The notes under the pieces are model-generated. The model had not been told where the DNA came from. It saw only the letters and a program-made list of their open reading frames with translations, and searched no databases. 64,000 nucleotides of DNA from an uncultured Alistipes sp. (GTDB lineage Bacteria; Bacteroidota; Bacteroidia; Bacteroidales; Rikenellaceae), in NCBI GenBank assembly GCA_944321955.1, contig CALUNG010000002.1:1-64000 (forward strand), read 5' to 3'. A program made the position numbers and the translations under genes. This document shows positions 55,993 to 64,000 of this stretch, piece by piece; the stretch's first letter is position 1, and each line of letters begins with the position of its first letter.

Positions 55993-56625
55993 ATGGATAA
56001 TTACGCATATAGGAATCAAATTCCCGTCATGTTCGCCGATGCCTCACATGTCAAGTACGCGGAACACATCTGCGAGTTGATCTACGAATCGGCTCTGCAA
56101 CGTGGAACGGGAATAGCTAAACGTACGCCCGAATACATCTCAGAGAAGATAACGGGCGGGAAATCGGTCGTAGCGCTCGATGGAGAGCGGCTCGTCGGCT
56201 TCAGCTATATCGAGAGCTGGGAGCATGGCGATTTTGTGGCGACCTCGGGTCTGATAGTCGATCCGGAATATCGGCACCGAGGTCTTGCCGAGCGGATCAA
56301 AAACAAGACGTTCGAACTTGCCCGACGACGATTTCCCAATGCGAAGTTATTCAGCATAACCACGTCGCTGCCTGTCATGAAGCTTAATTCGAGGCTCGGG
56401 TATATACCGGTAACCTTTTCGGAGTTGACCGACGACGATGCATTCTGGCAGGGATGCCAGGGGTGTTGCAACTACGACATACTGATGCGCAACAACCGGC
56501 GCATGTGCCTGTGCACGGGCATGCTTTACGATCCGGCCAGGCACACGGAAGAGAAGCGGTCGCGACTGGCTCCGTACTTCATGTATGTAAAGAACATTTT
56601 CAAGAAGATTTTTCACCTGAAATAA
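55993..56625 (+). CDS. GNAT N-acyltransferase at the head of the arginine operon, candidate N-acylglutamate synthase
   Basis: The 210-residue product has the GNAT acyl-CoA loop RHRGLA (94-99) after the GLIVDPEY strand. Its C-terminal part is Cys-rich: C155, C158, C159 in FWQGCQGCCN and C172, C174 in MCLCTG. As the first gene of the operon it is the best candidate for the step that acylates glutamate (acetyl or succinyl), for which the operon has no argA or argJ. This assignment rests on context. The ATG at 55993 is preferred over an upstream TTG. argG starts 13 bp later. Confidence 0.75.
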   Translation: MDNYAYRNQIPVMFADASHVKYAEHICELIYESALQRGTGIAKRTPEYISEKITGGKSVVALDGERLVGFSYIESWEHGDFVATSGLIVDPEYRHRGLAERIKNKTFELARRRFPNAKLFSITTSLPVMKLNSRLGYIPVTFSELTDDDAFWQGCQGCCNYDILMRNNRRMCLCTGMLYDPARHTEEKRSRLAPYFMYVKNIFKKIFHLK

Positions 56626-56638
56626 AAACGATACTGAT

Positions 56639-57844
56639 ATGGAAAAGAAGAAAAAGGTAGTTTTGGCATTCAGCGGAGGTCTCGACACGTCGTTCTGCGT
56701 GAAGTATCTCTCCGAGGAGATGGGTTACGAGGTTCACACGGCGATTGCCAATACGGGCGGATTTTCGGCCGAAGAGCTGCAGACGATAGCCGCAAAGGCA
56801 AAGGCATTGGGAGCCGCCTCGCATGTTGCGCTCGACATCGAGCAGGAGTATTACGCGAAGAGCATCCGGTATATGGTCTTCGGCAACGTGCTGCGCAACG
56901 GCACATATCCCATATCGGTATCGTCCGAACGCATATTCCAGGCTATCGCCATCATCGAGTATGCCAAGAAGATCGGTGCGGACTATGTGGCCCACGGCTC
57001 TACCGGAGCGGGCAACGACCAGGTTCGTTTCGACCTGACGTTCCAGATACTTGCGCCCGAGATAGGCATCATTACCCCGACGCGCGACATGACGCTCACG
57101 CGTGAATACGAGATCGAATATCTGCGCCGCCACGGTTACGAGGCCGACTTCAAGAAGATGGAGTACTCGATCAACAAGGGGCTGTGGGGCACGTCAATAG
57201 GCGGCAAGGAGACACTTCACTCCGAACAGACCCTGCCCGAGAGTGCATATCCGTCGCAGATTACGGCCACGGGTGAAGAGCATCTGAAGATATCGTTCGA
57301 GTGCGGCGAGATCTCGGCCGTAAACGGCAAGCCATATACCGATAAGGTCGAGGCCATACGAGCCGTCGAGGCCATCGCATCGAAATACGGCATCGGCCGC
57401 GACATGCACATAGGCGATACCATCATCGGCATCAAGGGACGTGTGGGATTCGAGGCTGCCGCCCCGATCGTTATCATAGCGGCGCACAAGATGCTCGAGA
57501 AGCATACGCTCACCAAGTGGCAGCTCTACTGGAAGGATCAGGTTGCCACGTGGTACGGCATGTTCCTGCACGAAGCGCAATATCTCGAGCCCGTCATGCG
57601 CGACATTGAAGCCATGCTTCTCTCGTCGCAACGCAACGTGACGGGAACGGTCGAGCTCATACTGCGCCCGTATTGCTATACGCTTGTGGGTGTCGACTCG
57701 ACATACGACCTGATGAAGACCGACTTCGGCGAATACGGCGAAGTGAACAAGGCATGGACCGCCGACGACGTGAAAGGCTTCACCAAGATTCTCGGCAACC
57801 AGATGAAGATATATTACAACGTACAAAAACGCAACGGAAAGTGA
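56639..57844 (+). CDS. argG: argininosuccinate synthase
   Basis: ArgG joins citrulline and aspartate with ATP to argininosuccinate. The 401-residue product has the PP-loop SGGLDTS (12-18) and the family motifs YVAHGSTGAGNDQVRF, AGNDQVRFD and GTSIGGKE, and is full length. It is of the short bacterial type found in Bacteroidetes. It is the second gene of the operon; its stop overlaps the GTG start of argC. Confidence 0.96.
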   Translation: MEKKKKVVLAFSGGLDTSFCVKYLSEEMGYEVHTAIANTGGFSAEELQTIAAKAKALGAASHVALDIEQEYYAKSIRYMVFGNVLRNGTYPISVSSERIFQAIAIIEYAKKIGADYVAHGSTGAGNDQVRFDLTFQILAPEIGIITPTRDMTLTREYEIEYLRRHGYEADFKKMEYSINKGLWGTSIGGKETLHSEQTLPESAYPSQITATGEEHLKISFECGEISAVNGKPYTDKVEAIRAVEAIASKYGIGRDMHIGDTIIGIKGRVGFEAAAPIVIIAAHKMLEKHTLTKWQLYWKDQVATWYGMFLHEAQYLEPVMRDIEAMLLSSQRNVTGTVELILRPYCYTLVGVDSTYDLMKTDFGEYGEVNKAWTADDVKGFTKILGNQMKIYYNVQKRNGK

Positions 57845-58803
57845 TACGCGCGGGAATAATAGGCGGAGCAGGGTACACCGCCGGGGAACTTGTCAGGCTG
57901 TTGTTGAACCACGACGGCGCAGAGCTTGCTTTCGTGCACAGCTCAAGCAATGCCGGCAATCCGCTGACGGCGGTGCATGCCGGTCTGCTCGGCGAGACGG
58001 AGATGTGCTTTGCGTCGGATTACGACCTTTCGTCGATCGATGTGCTGTTCATCTGCTCGGCACACGGCGAGAGCCGCCGGTTCATCGAAAGCACTGAGCT
58101 GCCTCCGCACCTGAAGATCATCGATCTTGCACAGGACTTCCGCGACGAAAGCGACGGGTTCGTCTACGGTCTGCCGGAACTCAACCGCGAGAGAATCGCC
58201 GGTGCCGGACGCGTTGCCAATCCGGGTTGCTTCGCAACGGCCATACAGCTGGCTCTGTTGCCGCTTGCGGCCGAAGGCCTGCTCGATGACGAGATCCACA
58301 TCACGGCCATAACCGGCTCGACCGGTGCCGGAGTCAAACCCGGCGCCACAACGCACTTCAGCTGGCGGGCTTCGAACATATCGGCATACAAGTCGTTCGA
58401 ACACCAACATCTGATCGAGATAAGTCGCAACATACGCCTGTTGCAGAACAACTTCGACCAAGACATCAACTTCGTACCGTTGCGCGGAGACTTCACGCGC
58501 GGCATCTTCGCAAGCGTCTATACCGCATGTCCGTTGTCGCAGGATGAGGCCGACAAACTATACCGGTCGTTCTATGCCGATGCGGCCTTTACGTTCGTCT
58601 CGCCCGCAAACATTGACATGAAGCAGGTGGTAAATACCAACAAGGCGCTGTTGCATGTCGAGAAACACGGCGGCAAACTGCACGTCGTATCGGCCATCGA
58701 CAACCTGTTGAAGGGGGCTTCGGGTCAGGCCGTACAGAACATGAACCTGATGTTCGGTCTCGGCGAACGGACCGGGCTGAAACTCAAGGCTTCGGCCTTC
58801 TAA
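57841..58803 (+). CDS. argC: N-acyl-glutamyl-phosphate reductase
   Basis: ArgC reduces N-acyl-glutamyl phosphate to the semialdehyde with NADPH. The 320-residue product has the cofactor loop GGAGYTAGE (8-16) and the catalytic cysteine C130 in NPGCFAT. I place the start at the GTG 57841, which overlaps the argG stop (GTGA); the N-terminus MIRAGIIGGAGYTAGE that it gives is that of the family. Frames extending further upstream overlap argG and are not coding. argD follows after 12 bp. Confidence 0.95.
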   Translation: MIRAGIIGGAGYTAGELVRLLLNHDGAELAFVHSSSNAGNPLTAVHAGLLGETEMCFASDYDLSSIDVLFICSAHGESRRFIESTELPPHLKIIDLAQDFRDESDGFVYGLPELNRERIAGAGRVANPGCFATAIQLALLPLAAEGLLDDEIHITAITGSTGAGVKPGATTHFSWRASNISAYKSFEHQHLIEISRNIRLLQNNFDQDINFVPLRGDFTRGIFASVYTACPLSQDEADKLYRSFYADAAFTFVSPANIDMKQVVNTNKALLHVEKHGGKLHVVSAIDNLLKGASGQAVQNMNLMFGLGERTGLKLKASAF

Positions 58804-58815
58804 CAATTTGAAAAT

Positions 58816-59940
58816 ATGAAACCATTCGACGTATATCCGCTATATCCGATCGAACCCGTAAGGGGACGGGGATGTCATGTCTACGACAAGGCGGGCACTG
58901 AATATCTCGACCTGTATGGCGGCCATGCCGTAATATCGATCGGACACTCGCATCCGCATTACGTTGCGGCATTGGCCGATCAGGTATCCAAACTTGGATT
59001 CTATTCCAATTCGGTGCAGAATTCACTGCAGACGAAACTTGCCGACCTGCTCGGCAAGATGTCGGGCTATGAGGAGTACAGTCTTTTCCTGTGCAACTCG
59101 GGCGCAGAAGCCAACGAAAATGCCATGAAACTCGCCTCGTTCCATACGGGACGAAGCAAGATACTGGCATTCTCGAAGGCTTTCCATGGCCGCACGTCAG
59201 GAGCCGTAGCCGCCACGGACAACCCCAAAATCGTATCGCCGTTCAACCGTACCGCAAATGTCGTATTCGTACCGTTGAACGATATAGATGCCGTACGCAG
59301 CGAGCTGTCGCACGGAGATTTCGCAGCCGTCATCATCGAGGGCATACAGGGAGTTGCCGGCATACATGTTCCCGACGATGAGTTTCTCGTCAAGCTGCGC
59401 GAGGAGACCAAACGGACCGGCACTATGCTTATACTCGACGAGATACAGTCCGGGTATGGACGTACCGGCCGATTCTTTGCCCATCAGTACGCCGGCATAC
59501 GTCCCGATCTCATAACCACGGCCAAAGGCATGGGCAACGGGCTGCCGATCGGAGGGGTTCTCATATCTCCGGAGTTCGAAGCCGTGTACGGAATGCTCGG
59601 CACCACATTCGGCGGCAACCACATGGCATGTGCTGCAGGCATAGCCGTGCTCGAGGTGATGCGCGAAGAGAAGCTTGTTGACAATGCATTGCGCGTGGGC
59701 GAGTATCTCATGGCACAACTTCGAACGATACCGACGGCAAAGGATGTCCGCGGTCGCGGTCTCATGATAGGGTTCGATGTCGACGGATCGGGAGCCGATT
59801 TGCGCCGCCGACTGCTGTTCGAAAAGCACATATTTACCGGCGGAGCCGGACTGTCCACCATACGGCTGTTGCCCTCACTGGCCATAACAGAGGAGCATGC
59901 CGACCTGTTTGTCAATGCATTAAAGGATCTTACATTATGA
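58816..59940 (+). CDS. argD: N-acylornithine aminotransferase
   Basis: ArgD transaminates N-acyl-glutamate semialdehyde with glutamate to N-acylornithine. The 374-residue class III enzyme has the PLP lysine K237 in TTAKGMGNGLPIGG, Asp208 in ILDEIQSGYGRTG and the start YPLYPIEPVRGRG. It cannot be told from sequence whether the acyl group is acetyl or succinyl. Its stop overlaps the argF' start by 4 bp (ATGA). Confidence 0.95.
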   Translation: MKPFDVYPLYPIEPVRGRGCHVYDKAGTEYLDLYGGHAVISIGHSHPHYVAALADQVSKLGFYSNSVQNSLQTKLADLLGKMSGYEEYSLFLCNSGAEANENAMKLASFHTGRSKILAFSKAFHGRTSGAVAATDNPKIVSPFNRTANVVFVPLNDIDAVRSELSHGDFAAVIIEGIQGVAGIHVPDDEFLVKLREETKRTGTMLILDEIQSGYGRTGRFFAHQYAGIRPDLITTAKGMGNGLPIGGVLISPEFEAVYGMLGTTFGGNHMACAAGIAVLEVMREEKLVDNALRVGEYLMAQLRTIPTAKDVRGRGLMIGFDVDGSGADLRRRLLFEKHIFTGGAGLSTIRLLPSLAITEEHADLFVNALKDLTL

Positions 59941-60899
59941 ATAAATTCACATCAGTCAACGATATAGGAGACCTGAAGAGAGCCGTTGCCGAGGCTTTCG
60001 AAATCAAGAAAAACCGGTTTGCCCATACGGCACTCGGCAAAAACCGTACGGCCATGCTCGTATTCTTTAATTCGAGCCTGCGCACGCGGCTTTCGACACA
60101 GAAGGCCGCCATGAACCTTGGCATGAACGTGATGGTGCTCGATGTAAATCAGGGTGCCTGGAAACTCGAAACCGAACGCGGCGTGGTGATGGATGGCGAC
60201 AAGGCCGAACACATACTTGAGGCGATACCCGTAATGGGCTCATACTGCGATATTATCGGAGTACGAGCATTCGCCGGGCTTAAGGATCGTCAGGCCGATT
60301 ACGAGGAGCGAATCATCAACCAGTTCATCGAGTATTCGGGGCGGCCGGTATTCAGCATGGAGGCTGCGACGCGTCATCCACTGCAGAGTTTTGCCGACCT
60401 TATCACCATCGAGGAGCATAAAACCAAGCCGAGGCCGAAGGTGGTAATGTCGTGGGCGCCGCACCCCAACGCACTGCCGCAGGCCGTACCCAATTCGTTT
60501 GCCGAGTGGATGAACGCAACCGATTACGAGTTCGTAATAACACATCCCGAGGGGTATGAACTCGATCCGCAGTTTACCGGCCACGCCCGGATCGAATACG
60601 ACCAGCGCAAGGCGCTCGAAGGCGCCGACTTCGTATATGCCAAGAACTGGTCGGCATATGCGGGTGATAATTACGGCAAGGTATTGAGCCGCGACCGTTC
60701 ATGGACGATCGACGCGGAGAAGATGTCGTTGACTGACAATGCCTTCTTCATGCACTGCCTTCCCGTCCGCCGCAACATGATCGTCACGGACGAGGTGATC
60801 GAGTCGGAGCGCAGTCTTGTCATTCCCGAGGCGGCCAACCGCGAAATATCGGCCGAGGTCGTAATCAAACGGCTGCTGGAGGGGCTGAACAATGAGTGA
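59937..60899 (+). CDS. argF': N-succinyl/N-acetyl-ornithine carbamoyltransferase (Bacteroides argF' type)
   Basis: This enzyme carbamoylates an N-acylated ornithine rather than free ornithine. The 320-residue product has the carbamoyl-phosphate motif SSLRTR (46-51), ATRHPLQSFADL and HCLPVRRN, and clearly belongs to the Bacteroides succinylornithine group by its VLDVNQGAWKLETERGVVMDGDK stretch (64-89). Position 90, the specificity residue (Pro90 in the B. fragilis enzyme, Glu92 in the Xanthomonas acetylornithine enzyme, from memory), is Ala here (GCC, 60204-60206). It overlaps argD by 4 bp and argB by 8 bp. Confidence 0.92.
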   Translation: MNKFTSVNDIGDLKRAVAEAFEIKKNRFAHTALGKNRTAMLVFFNSSLRTRLSTQKAAMNLGMNVMVLDVNQGAWKLETERGVVMDGDKAEHILEAIPVMGSYCDIIGVRAFAGLKDRQADYEERIINQFIEYSGRPVFSMEAATRHPLQSFADLITIEEHKTKPRPKVVMSWAPHPNALPQAVPNSFAEWMNATDYEFVITHPEGYELDPQFTGHARIEYDQRKALEGADFVYAKNWSAYAGDNYGKVLSRDRSWTIDAEKMSLTDNAFFMHCLPVRRNMIVTDEVIESERSLVIPEAANREISAEVVIKRLLEGLNNE

Positions 60900-61665
60900 T
60901 ATCAAGGTCATAAAGATTGGCGGTAACGTTATCGACGACGAGTCGAAGCTTTCGCGGTTTCTGCAGGAGTTCGCATCCATGAAATCGCCGCGGATTCTCG
61001 TGCACGGAGGCGGGAAACTCGCCACGCGGCTTGCGGAACAGCTCAAGATAGAGACGCGGATGATCGACGGCCGTCGGGTTACCGACAAAGCCACTCTCGA
61101 TGTCGTCACGATGGTATATGCCGGGCTGATCAACAAACGGATTGTCGCGACATTGCAGGGGTTCGGCTGCAATGCACTCGGACTTTCGGGTGCCGATGCC
61201 GGCATCATTAGGGCCGTTAAACGGCCGGCAGAACCGATCGATTTCGGATTTGTTGGCGACATAGTCTCAGTCGACGGACAGCGTCTTGCCGCTTTTGCCG
61301 AAGGAGGAATCGTGCCGGTCATCTGTTCGATAATGCACGACGGCATGGGGACGCTTCTGAACTGCAACGCCGACAGCGTGGCTTCGGCCGTGGCATCGGG
61401 CGTAGGCCGCGTGTCGCCGACGGAGTTGATATTCTGTTTCGAAAAGAACGGGGTATTGCGCAACGTATCGGACGCCGCCTCGGTCATACCTGAAATTACG
61501 GCCGGGACATACCCCGCGCTGAAAGCCGAAGGGGTCATCAGTGCAGGCATGATCCCCAAGGTCGAGAATGCCCTCAAGGCAGTGAATGAAGGTGTGACGG
61601 GAGTAACGATCAAGCACTCCGACGACCTTTTGAATGACAACACGGGAACATTGATCAGAAAATGA
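60892..61665 (+). CDS. argB: N-acylglutamate kinase
   Basis: ArgB phosphorylates N-acylglutamate, usually the controlled step. The 257-residue amino-acid kinase has K8 in KIGGNVID, the glycine loop HGGGK (39-43) and the C-terminal lysine in GMIPKVENALKAV. It lacks the N-terminal helix extension that makes some ArgB enzymes arginine-sensitive hexamers, so feedback inhibition by arginine may be absent. It overlaps argF' by 8 bp and the deacylase gene by 4 bp. Confidence 0.95.
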   Translation: MSDIKVIKIGGNVIDDESKLSRFLQEFASMKSPRILVHGGGKLATRLAEQLKIETRMIDGRRVTDKATLDVVTMVYAGLINKRIVATLQGFGCNALGLSGADAGIIRAVKRPAEPIDFGFVGDIVSVDGQRLAAFAEGGIVPVICSIMHDGMGTLLNCNADSVASAVASGVGRVSPTELIFCFEKNGVLRNVSDAASVIPEITAGTYPALKAEGVISAGMIPKVENALKAVNEGVTGVTIKHSDDLLNDNTGTLIRK

Positions 61666-62723
61666 ATGCACGCGAGACCATAGAGCTGCTCAAGGAGCTG
61701 ATACGCCGTCCGTCACCGTCTGGAGAGGAGGCAGCCACGGCCGACCTGCTCGAAACGTATCTGTCGCGAACCGGCATACGTTCGCACAGGCTTTACAATA
61801 ACATCTATGCCCATGCCGACGGATTCGATCCCGAACGGCCGACGCTCATGCTCAATTCCCATCATGATACGGTACGCCCGGCAGCATCGTACACCCGCGA
61901 CCCCTACTCGCCTGAAGAGGTGGATGGGCGTATTTACGGTCTCGGAAGCAATGATGCCGGCGCATCGGTCGCCGGGCTTCTCTCCGTTTTTCTGGAGTAT
62001 GCCAGCACTCCGTTGCCGTTCAACCTGCTGCTTGCCTTGTCGGCCGAGGAGGAGCGCTCCGGCGAGCACGGGATGAGGGCTCTGCTTCCGGAACTCAGAC
62101 GGATTGATATGGCCATAGTAGGAGAGCCCACCGGCATGCAGGCCGCCATAGGAGAACGCGGTCTCGTCGTACTCGACTGCGAAGCACACGGGCGCAGCGG
62201 ACATGCAGCACACGGCAACGGTGTCAACGCCCTCTACATAGCCCTGGACGACATAAACCGGCTTCGTAATTTCCGCTTTGCGAAGGTTTCGCCGCTGCTG
62301 GGCGACATACGCATGACAGCCACCATGATTTCGGCCGGCACGCAGCACAATATAGTGCCCGACAGCTGCCGGTTCGTGGTCGATGTCCGCACAACGGATG
62401 CCTATACCAACGAACAGACCGTCGAAATAATCAGTGAGGTACTCAAATCCGATGTAACGCCGCGTTCGACGCGCATACGCGCATCGGCAATCGACGAATC
62501 GCATCCACTGGTTCGTGCCGCAAAGGCAATCGGCCGAGATACTTTTGTATCGGAAACCACGTCGGACATGGCCCTCATGCCGTTTCCGACCGTAAAGATG
62601 GGCATCGGGGACTCCATGCGATCACACTCGGCCAACGAGCATGTCATGATCGATGAAATTATCGAAGGTTTGGATATTTACAAGAGATACATAAAGCAAA
62701 TTGCAGAAGAATATGGCCACTAA
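61662..62723 (+). CDS. M20 family N-acyl-citrulline/ornithine deacylase (ArgE/DapE-like)
   Basis: The 353-residue zinc hydrolase has the M20 metal ligands H68 and D70 (NSHHDTVRP), D98 (GLGSNDAGAS) and E129/E130 (LSAEEERSGEHG). In this operon, with an acylornithine transcarbamylase, it most likely removes the acyl group from N-acylcitrulline to give citrulline for ArgG; it could alternatively act on acylornithine. It overlaps argB by 4 bp and argH by 11 bp. Confidence 0.88.
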   Translation: MNARETIELLKELIRRPSPSGEEAATADLLETYLSRTGIRSHRLYNNIYAHADGFDPERPTLMLNSHHDTVRPAASYTRDPYSPEEVDGRIYGLGSNDAGASVAGLLSVFLEYASTPLPFNLLLALSAEEERSGEHGMRALLPELRRIDMAIVGEPTGMQAAIGERGLVVLDCEAHGRSGHAAHGNGVNALYIALDDINRLRNFRFAKVSPLLGDIRMTATMISAGTQHNIVPDSCRFVVDVRTTDAYTNEQTVEIISEVLKSDVTPRSTRIRASAIDESHPLVRAAKAIGRDTFVSETTSDMALMPFPTVKMGIGDSMRSHSANEHVMIDEIIEGLDIYKRYIKQIAEEYGH

Positions 62724-64000
62724 ACTTTGGGACAAGGGCATCGAGCCCGACCGGATGATCGAAGAGTACACCGTAGGCAACGACCGCGAACTCGACATGC
62801 GCCTGGCAAAATACGACGTCGAGGGGTCGAAGGCCCACATACGGATGCTCGAAAGTATCGGGCTGCTGACCGGCGAAGAGCTCAAGACACTGCTTGGAGG
62901 TCTCGACCGCATAGCCGACATGATAGAGCGTGGAGAGTTCAGCATCGAGGAGGATGTCGAGGATATCCACTCGCAGGTCGAACTGATGCTCACGCGCGAA
63001 TTGGGCGACGTAGGCAAGAAGATACATTCGGGCCGTTCGCGCAACGACCAGATACTTGTCGACATAAAACTCTTCATGCGGGACGAGATACGTGCCATCG
63101 CCAGATCGGTGGAGGCCGTATTCGACAAACTGATAACATGCAGCGACCGCTACAAGGATGTACTGATGCCCGGATACACGCATCTGCAGATCGCAATGCC
63201 ATCATCGTTCGGATTGTGGTTCGGGGCCTACGCCGAAACGTTCGTAGATGACCTGCAGCTGCTTGCGGCCGCATACCGTATCGCCGATCAGAATCCGCTC
63301 GGATCGGCGGCCGGATACGGTTCGTCGTTTCCGCTCGACCGCACGATGACTACACGGCTGTTGGGATTCGCCGATTTGCACTACAACGCCGTTGCGGCAC
63401 AAATGAGCCGCGGCAAGACCGAGCGAGCTACGGCTTATGCCGTGGCCTCGATCGCCTCGACGCTGGGCCGTTTCGCCATGGACGTCTGCCTTTTCATGAG
63501 TCAGAATTTCGGCTTCATATCTCTGCCGCCCGAATTCACCACCGGCTCGAGCATCATGCCCCACAAGCAGAATCCCGACGTATTCGAGGTTATGCGCGGC
63601 AAATGCAACCGTCTGCAGTCCGTCCCGAACGAGATATCGCTGCTCACGACCAACCTTCCGACAGGATACCACCGGGACCTGCAGCTGCTCAAAGACATAA
63701 TCTTCCCGGCAACCGAAGAGTTGAAGCGCAGCCTTGCAATGTGCGACTTCATGCTGGATCACATAAAGGTCAGAACAGACATCCTCGACGATTCGAAATA
63801 CGATACGCTCTTCACGGTCGAGGACGTTAACCGCATGACGCTGTCGGGAGTGCCTTTCCGCGAGGCGTACAGGAGCATCGGACTTGCCGTCAAGGAGGGC
63901 ACATACAAGCCCACGCGCGAACTTCACCATACACATGAAGGCAGCATCGGCAACCTGTGCAACGACAAGATCCGGTTGAAGATGCGGAAGGTCATGTCGC
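62713..64000 (+). CDS. argH: argininosuccinate lyase (3' end beyond the window)
   Basis: ArgH splits argininosuccinate into arginine and fumarate, the last step. The frame is open from the ATG at 62713 to the window end (429 codons). It begins MATKLWDKGIEPDRMIEEYT and shows HSGRSRNDQ, the GYTHLQIAMP segment with the catalytic His, and the flexible signature loop GSSIMPHKQNP with the catalytic Ser. Most of the protein (usually about 440-460 residues) is present. It overlaps the deacylase gene by 11 bp. Confidence 0.95.
   Translation, partial: MATKLWDKGIEPDRMIEEYTVGNDRELDMRLAKYDVEGSKAHIRMLESIGLLTGEELKTLLGGLDRIADMIERGEFSIEEDVEDIHSQVELMLTRELGDVGKKIHSGRSRNDQILVDIKLFMRDEIRAIARSVEAVFDKLITCSDRYKDVLMPGYTHLQIAMPSSFGLWFGAYAETFVDDLQLLAAAYRIADQNPLGSAAGYGSSFPLDRTMTTRLLGFADLHYNAVAAQMSRGKTERATAYAVASIASTLGRFAMDVCLFMSQNFGFISLPPEFTTGSSIMPHKQNPDVFEVMRGKCNRLQSVPNEISLLTTNLPTGYHRDLQLLKDIIFPATEELKRSLAMCDFMLDHIKVRTDILDDSKYDTLFTVEDVNRMTLSGVPFREAYRSIGLAVKEGTYKPTRELHHTHEGSIGNLCNDKIRLKMRKVMS

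Noticed and set aside
59937-60899. Ordinary ornithine carbamoyltransferase (argF/argI)
   Set aside because: The protein has the SSLRTR and GAWKLETERGV features of the acylornithine group rather than STRTR and the SMG loop of ornithine enzymes.

Overview
The window looks like a chromosomal segment of a member of the order Bacteroidales, most likely Rikenellaceae/Alistipes-like. Signs from the sequence are many -7 boxes of the form TAnnTTTG with no obvious Shine-Dalgarno sequences, a fused FeoA-FeoB, an N-succinylornithine-type transcarbamylase, a histone-H1-like Hc1 protein, a DUF3276 (Pur-alpha-like) protein, a PorV/PorQ-family porin beside a cargo with a type IX secretion C-terminus, a fimbrillin-like lipoprotein, and a tmRNA tag ending in YALAA. 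The taxon is an inference from these markers. Almost everything is core genome. I see no insertion sequence, prophage, CRISPR array, rRNA operon or clear genomic island.

Layout. 1-1.9 kb (minus): tRNA-Asp(GTC) at the edge, then a small operon of a membrane-anchored protein, a DUF3822 protein and rsmD. 1.9-6.1 kb (plus): a RecD-like helicase and mutS. 6.1-10.5 kb (minus): udk, gyrB, an FtsE-like ATPase and deoD. 10.7-13.7 kb (plus): a GNAT acetyltransferase, tmRNA, a cyclophilin-like lipoprotein and purT. 13.8-18.8 kb: an LL-DAP-aminotransferase-like enzyme, lrgAB, and feoAB with its small Cys-rich partner. 19.1 kb: the Hc1 gene. 19.4-23.5 kb (minus): an envelope operon (phosphoethanolamine transferase, Omp85-type protein, thioredoxin-fold protein) and a DoxX protein. 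23.6-29.7 kb: LMW tyrosine phosphatase, PorV-like protein plus S8 protease (minus), then glyA and a DUF2461 gene. 30.1-32.7 kb: a fimbrillin-like lipoprotein followed by a 44-residue peptide gene. 32.8-35.6 kb (minus): glmM and an M20 dipeptidase. 35.7-42.2 kb (plus): a tightly packed run of nucleoside phosphorylase, dnaN, a DnaQ-like exonuclease, a LysM/ligand-binding protein, rex, a shortened ribF and a thioesterase. 42.4-44.4 kb: htpG. 44.5-55.6 kb, mostly minus: dnaE-trxA, DedA-aroE, DUF3276, and ettA-hisS-S41 protease. 55.7-64 kb (plus): the arginine biosynthesis operon GNAT-argG-argC-argD-argF'-argB-argE-like-argH, with argH cut by the window edge.

The most interesting regions are: (a) the 250-nt leader of the arginine operon, which holds two overlapping short reading frames and two hairpins, with the second frame ending Arg-stop inside the first hairpin; (b) the operon's transcarbamylase, which carries Ala where the succinylornithine enzyme has Pro and the acetylornithine enzyme has Glu; (c) an FMN adenylyltransferase that lacks a recognisable riboflavin kinase half; (d) a perfect 20-bp palindrome placed like an operator in front of feoAB; (e) an S8 protease with both a lipobox and a type IX sorting domain next to a PorV-like protein; and (f) a short acidic Trp-ending peptide gene behind a fimbrillin-like lipoprotein. 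Convergent gene pairs are separated by strong hairpin terminators, several of them apparently bidirectional.
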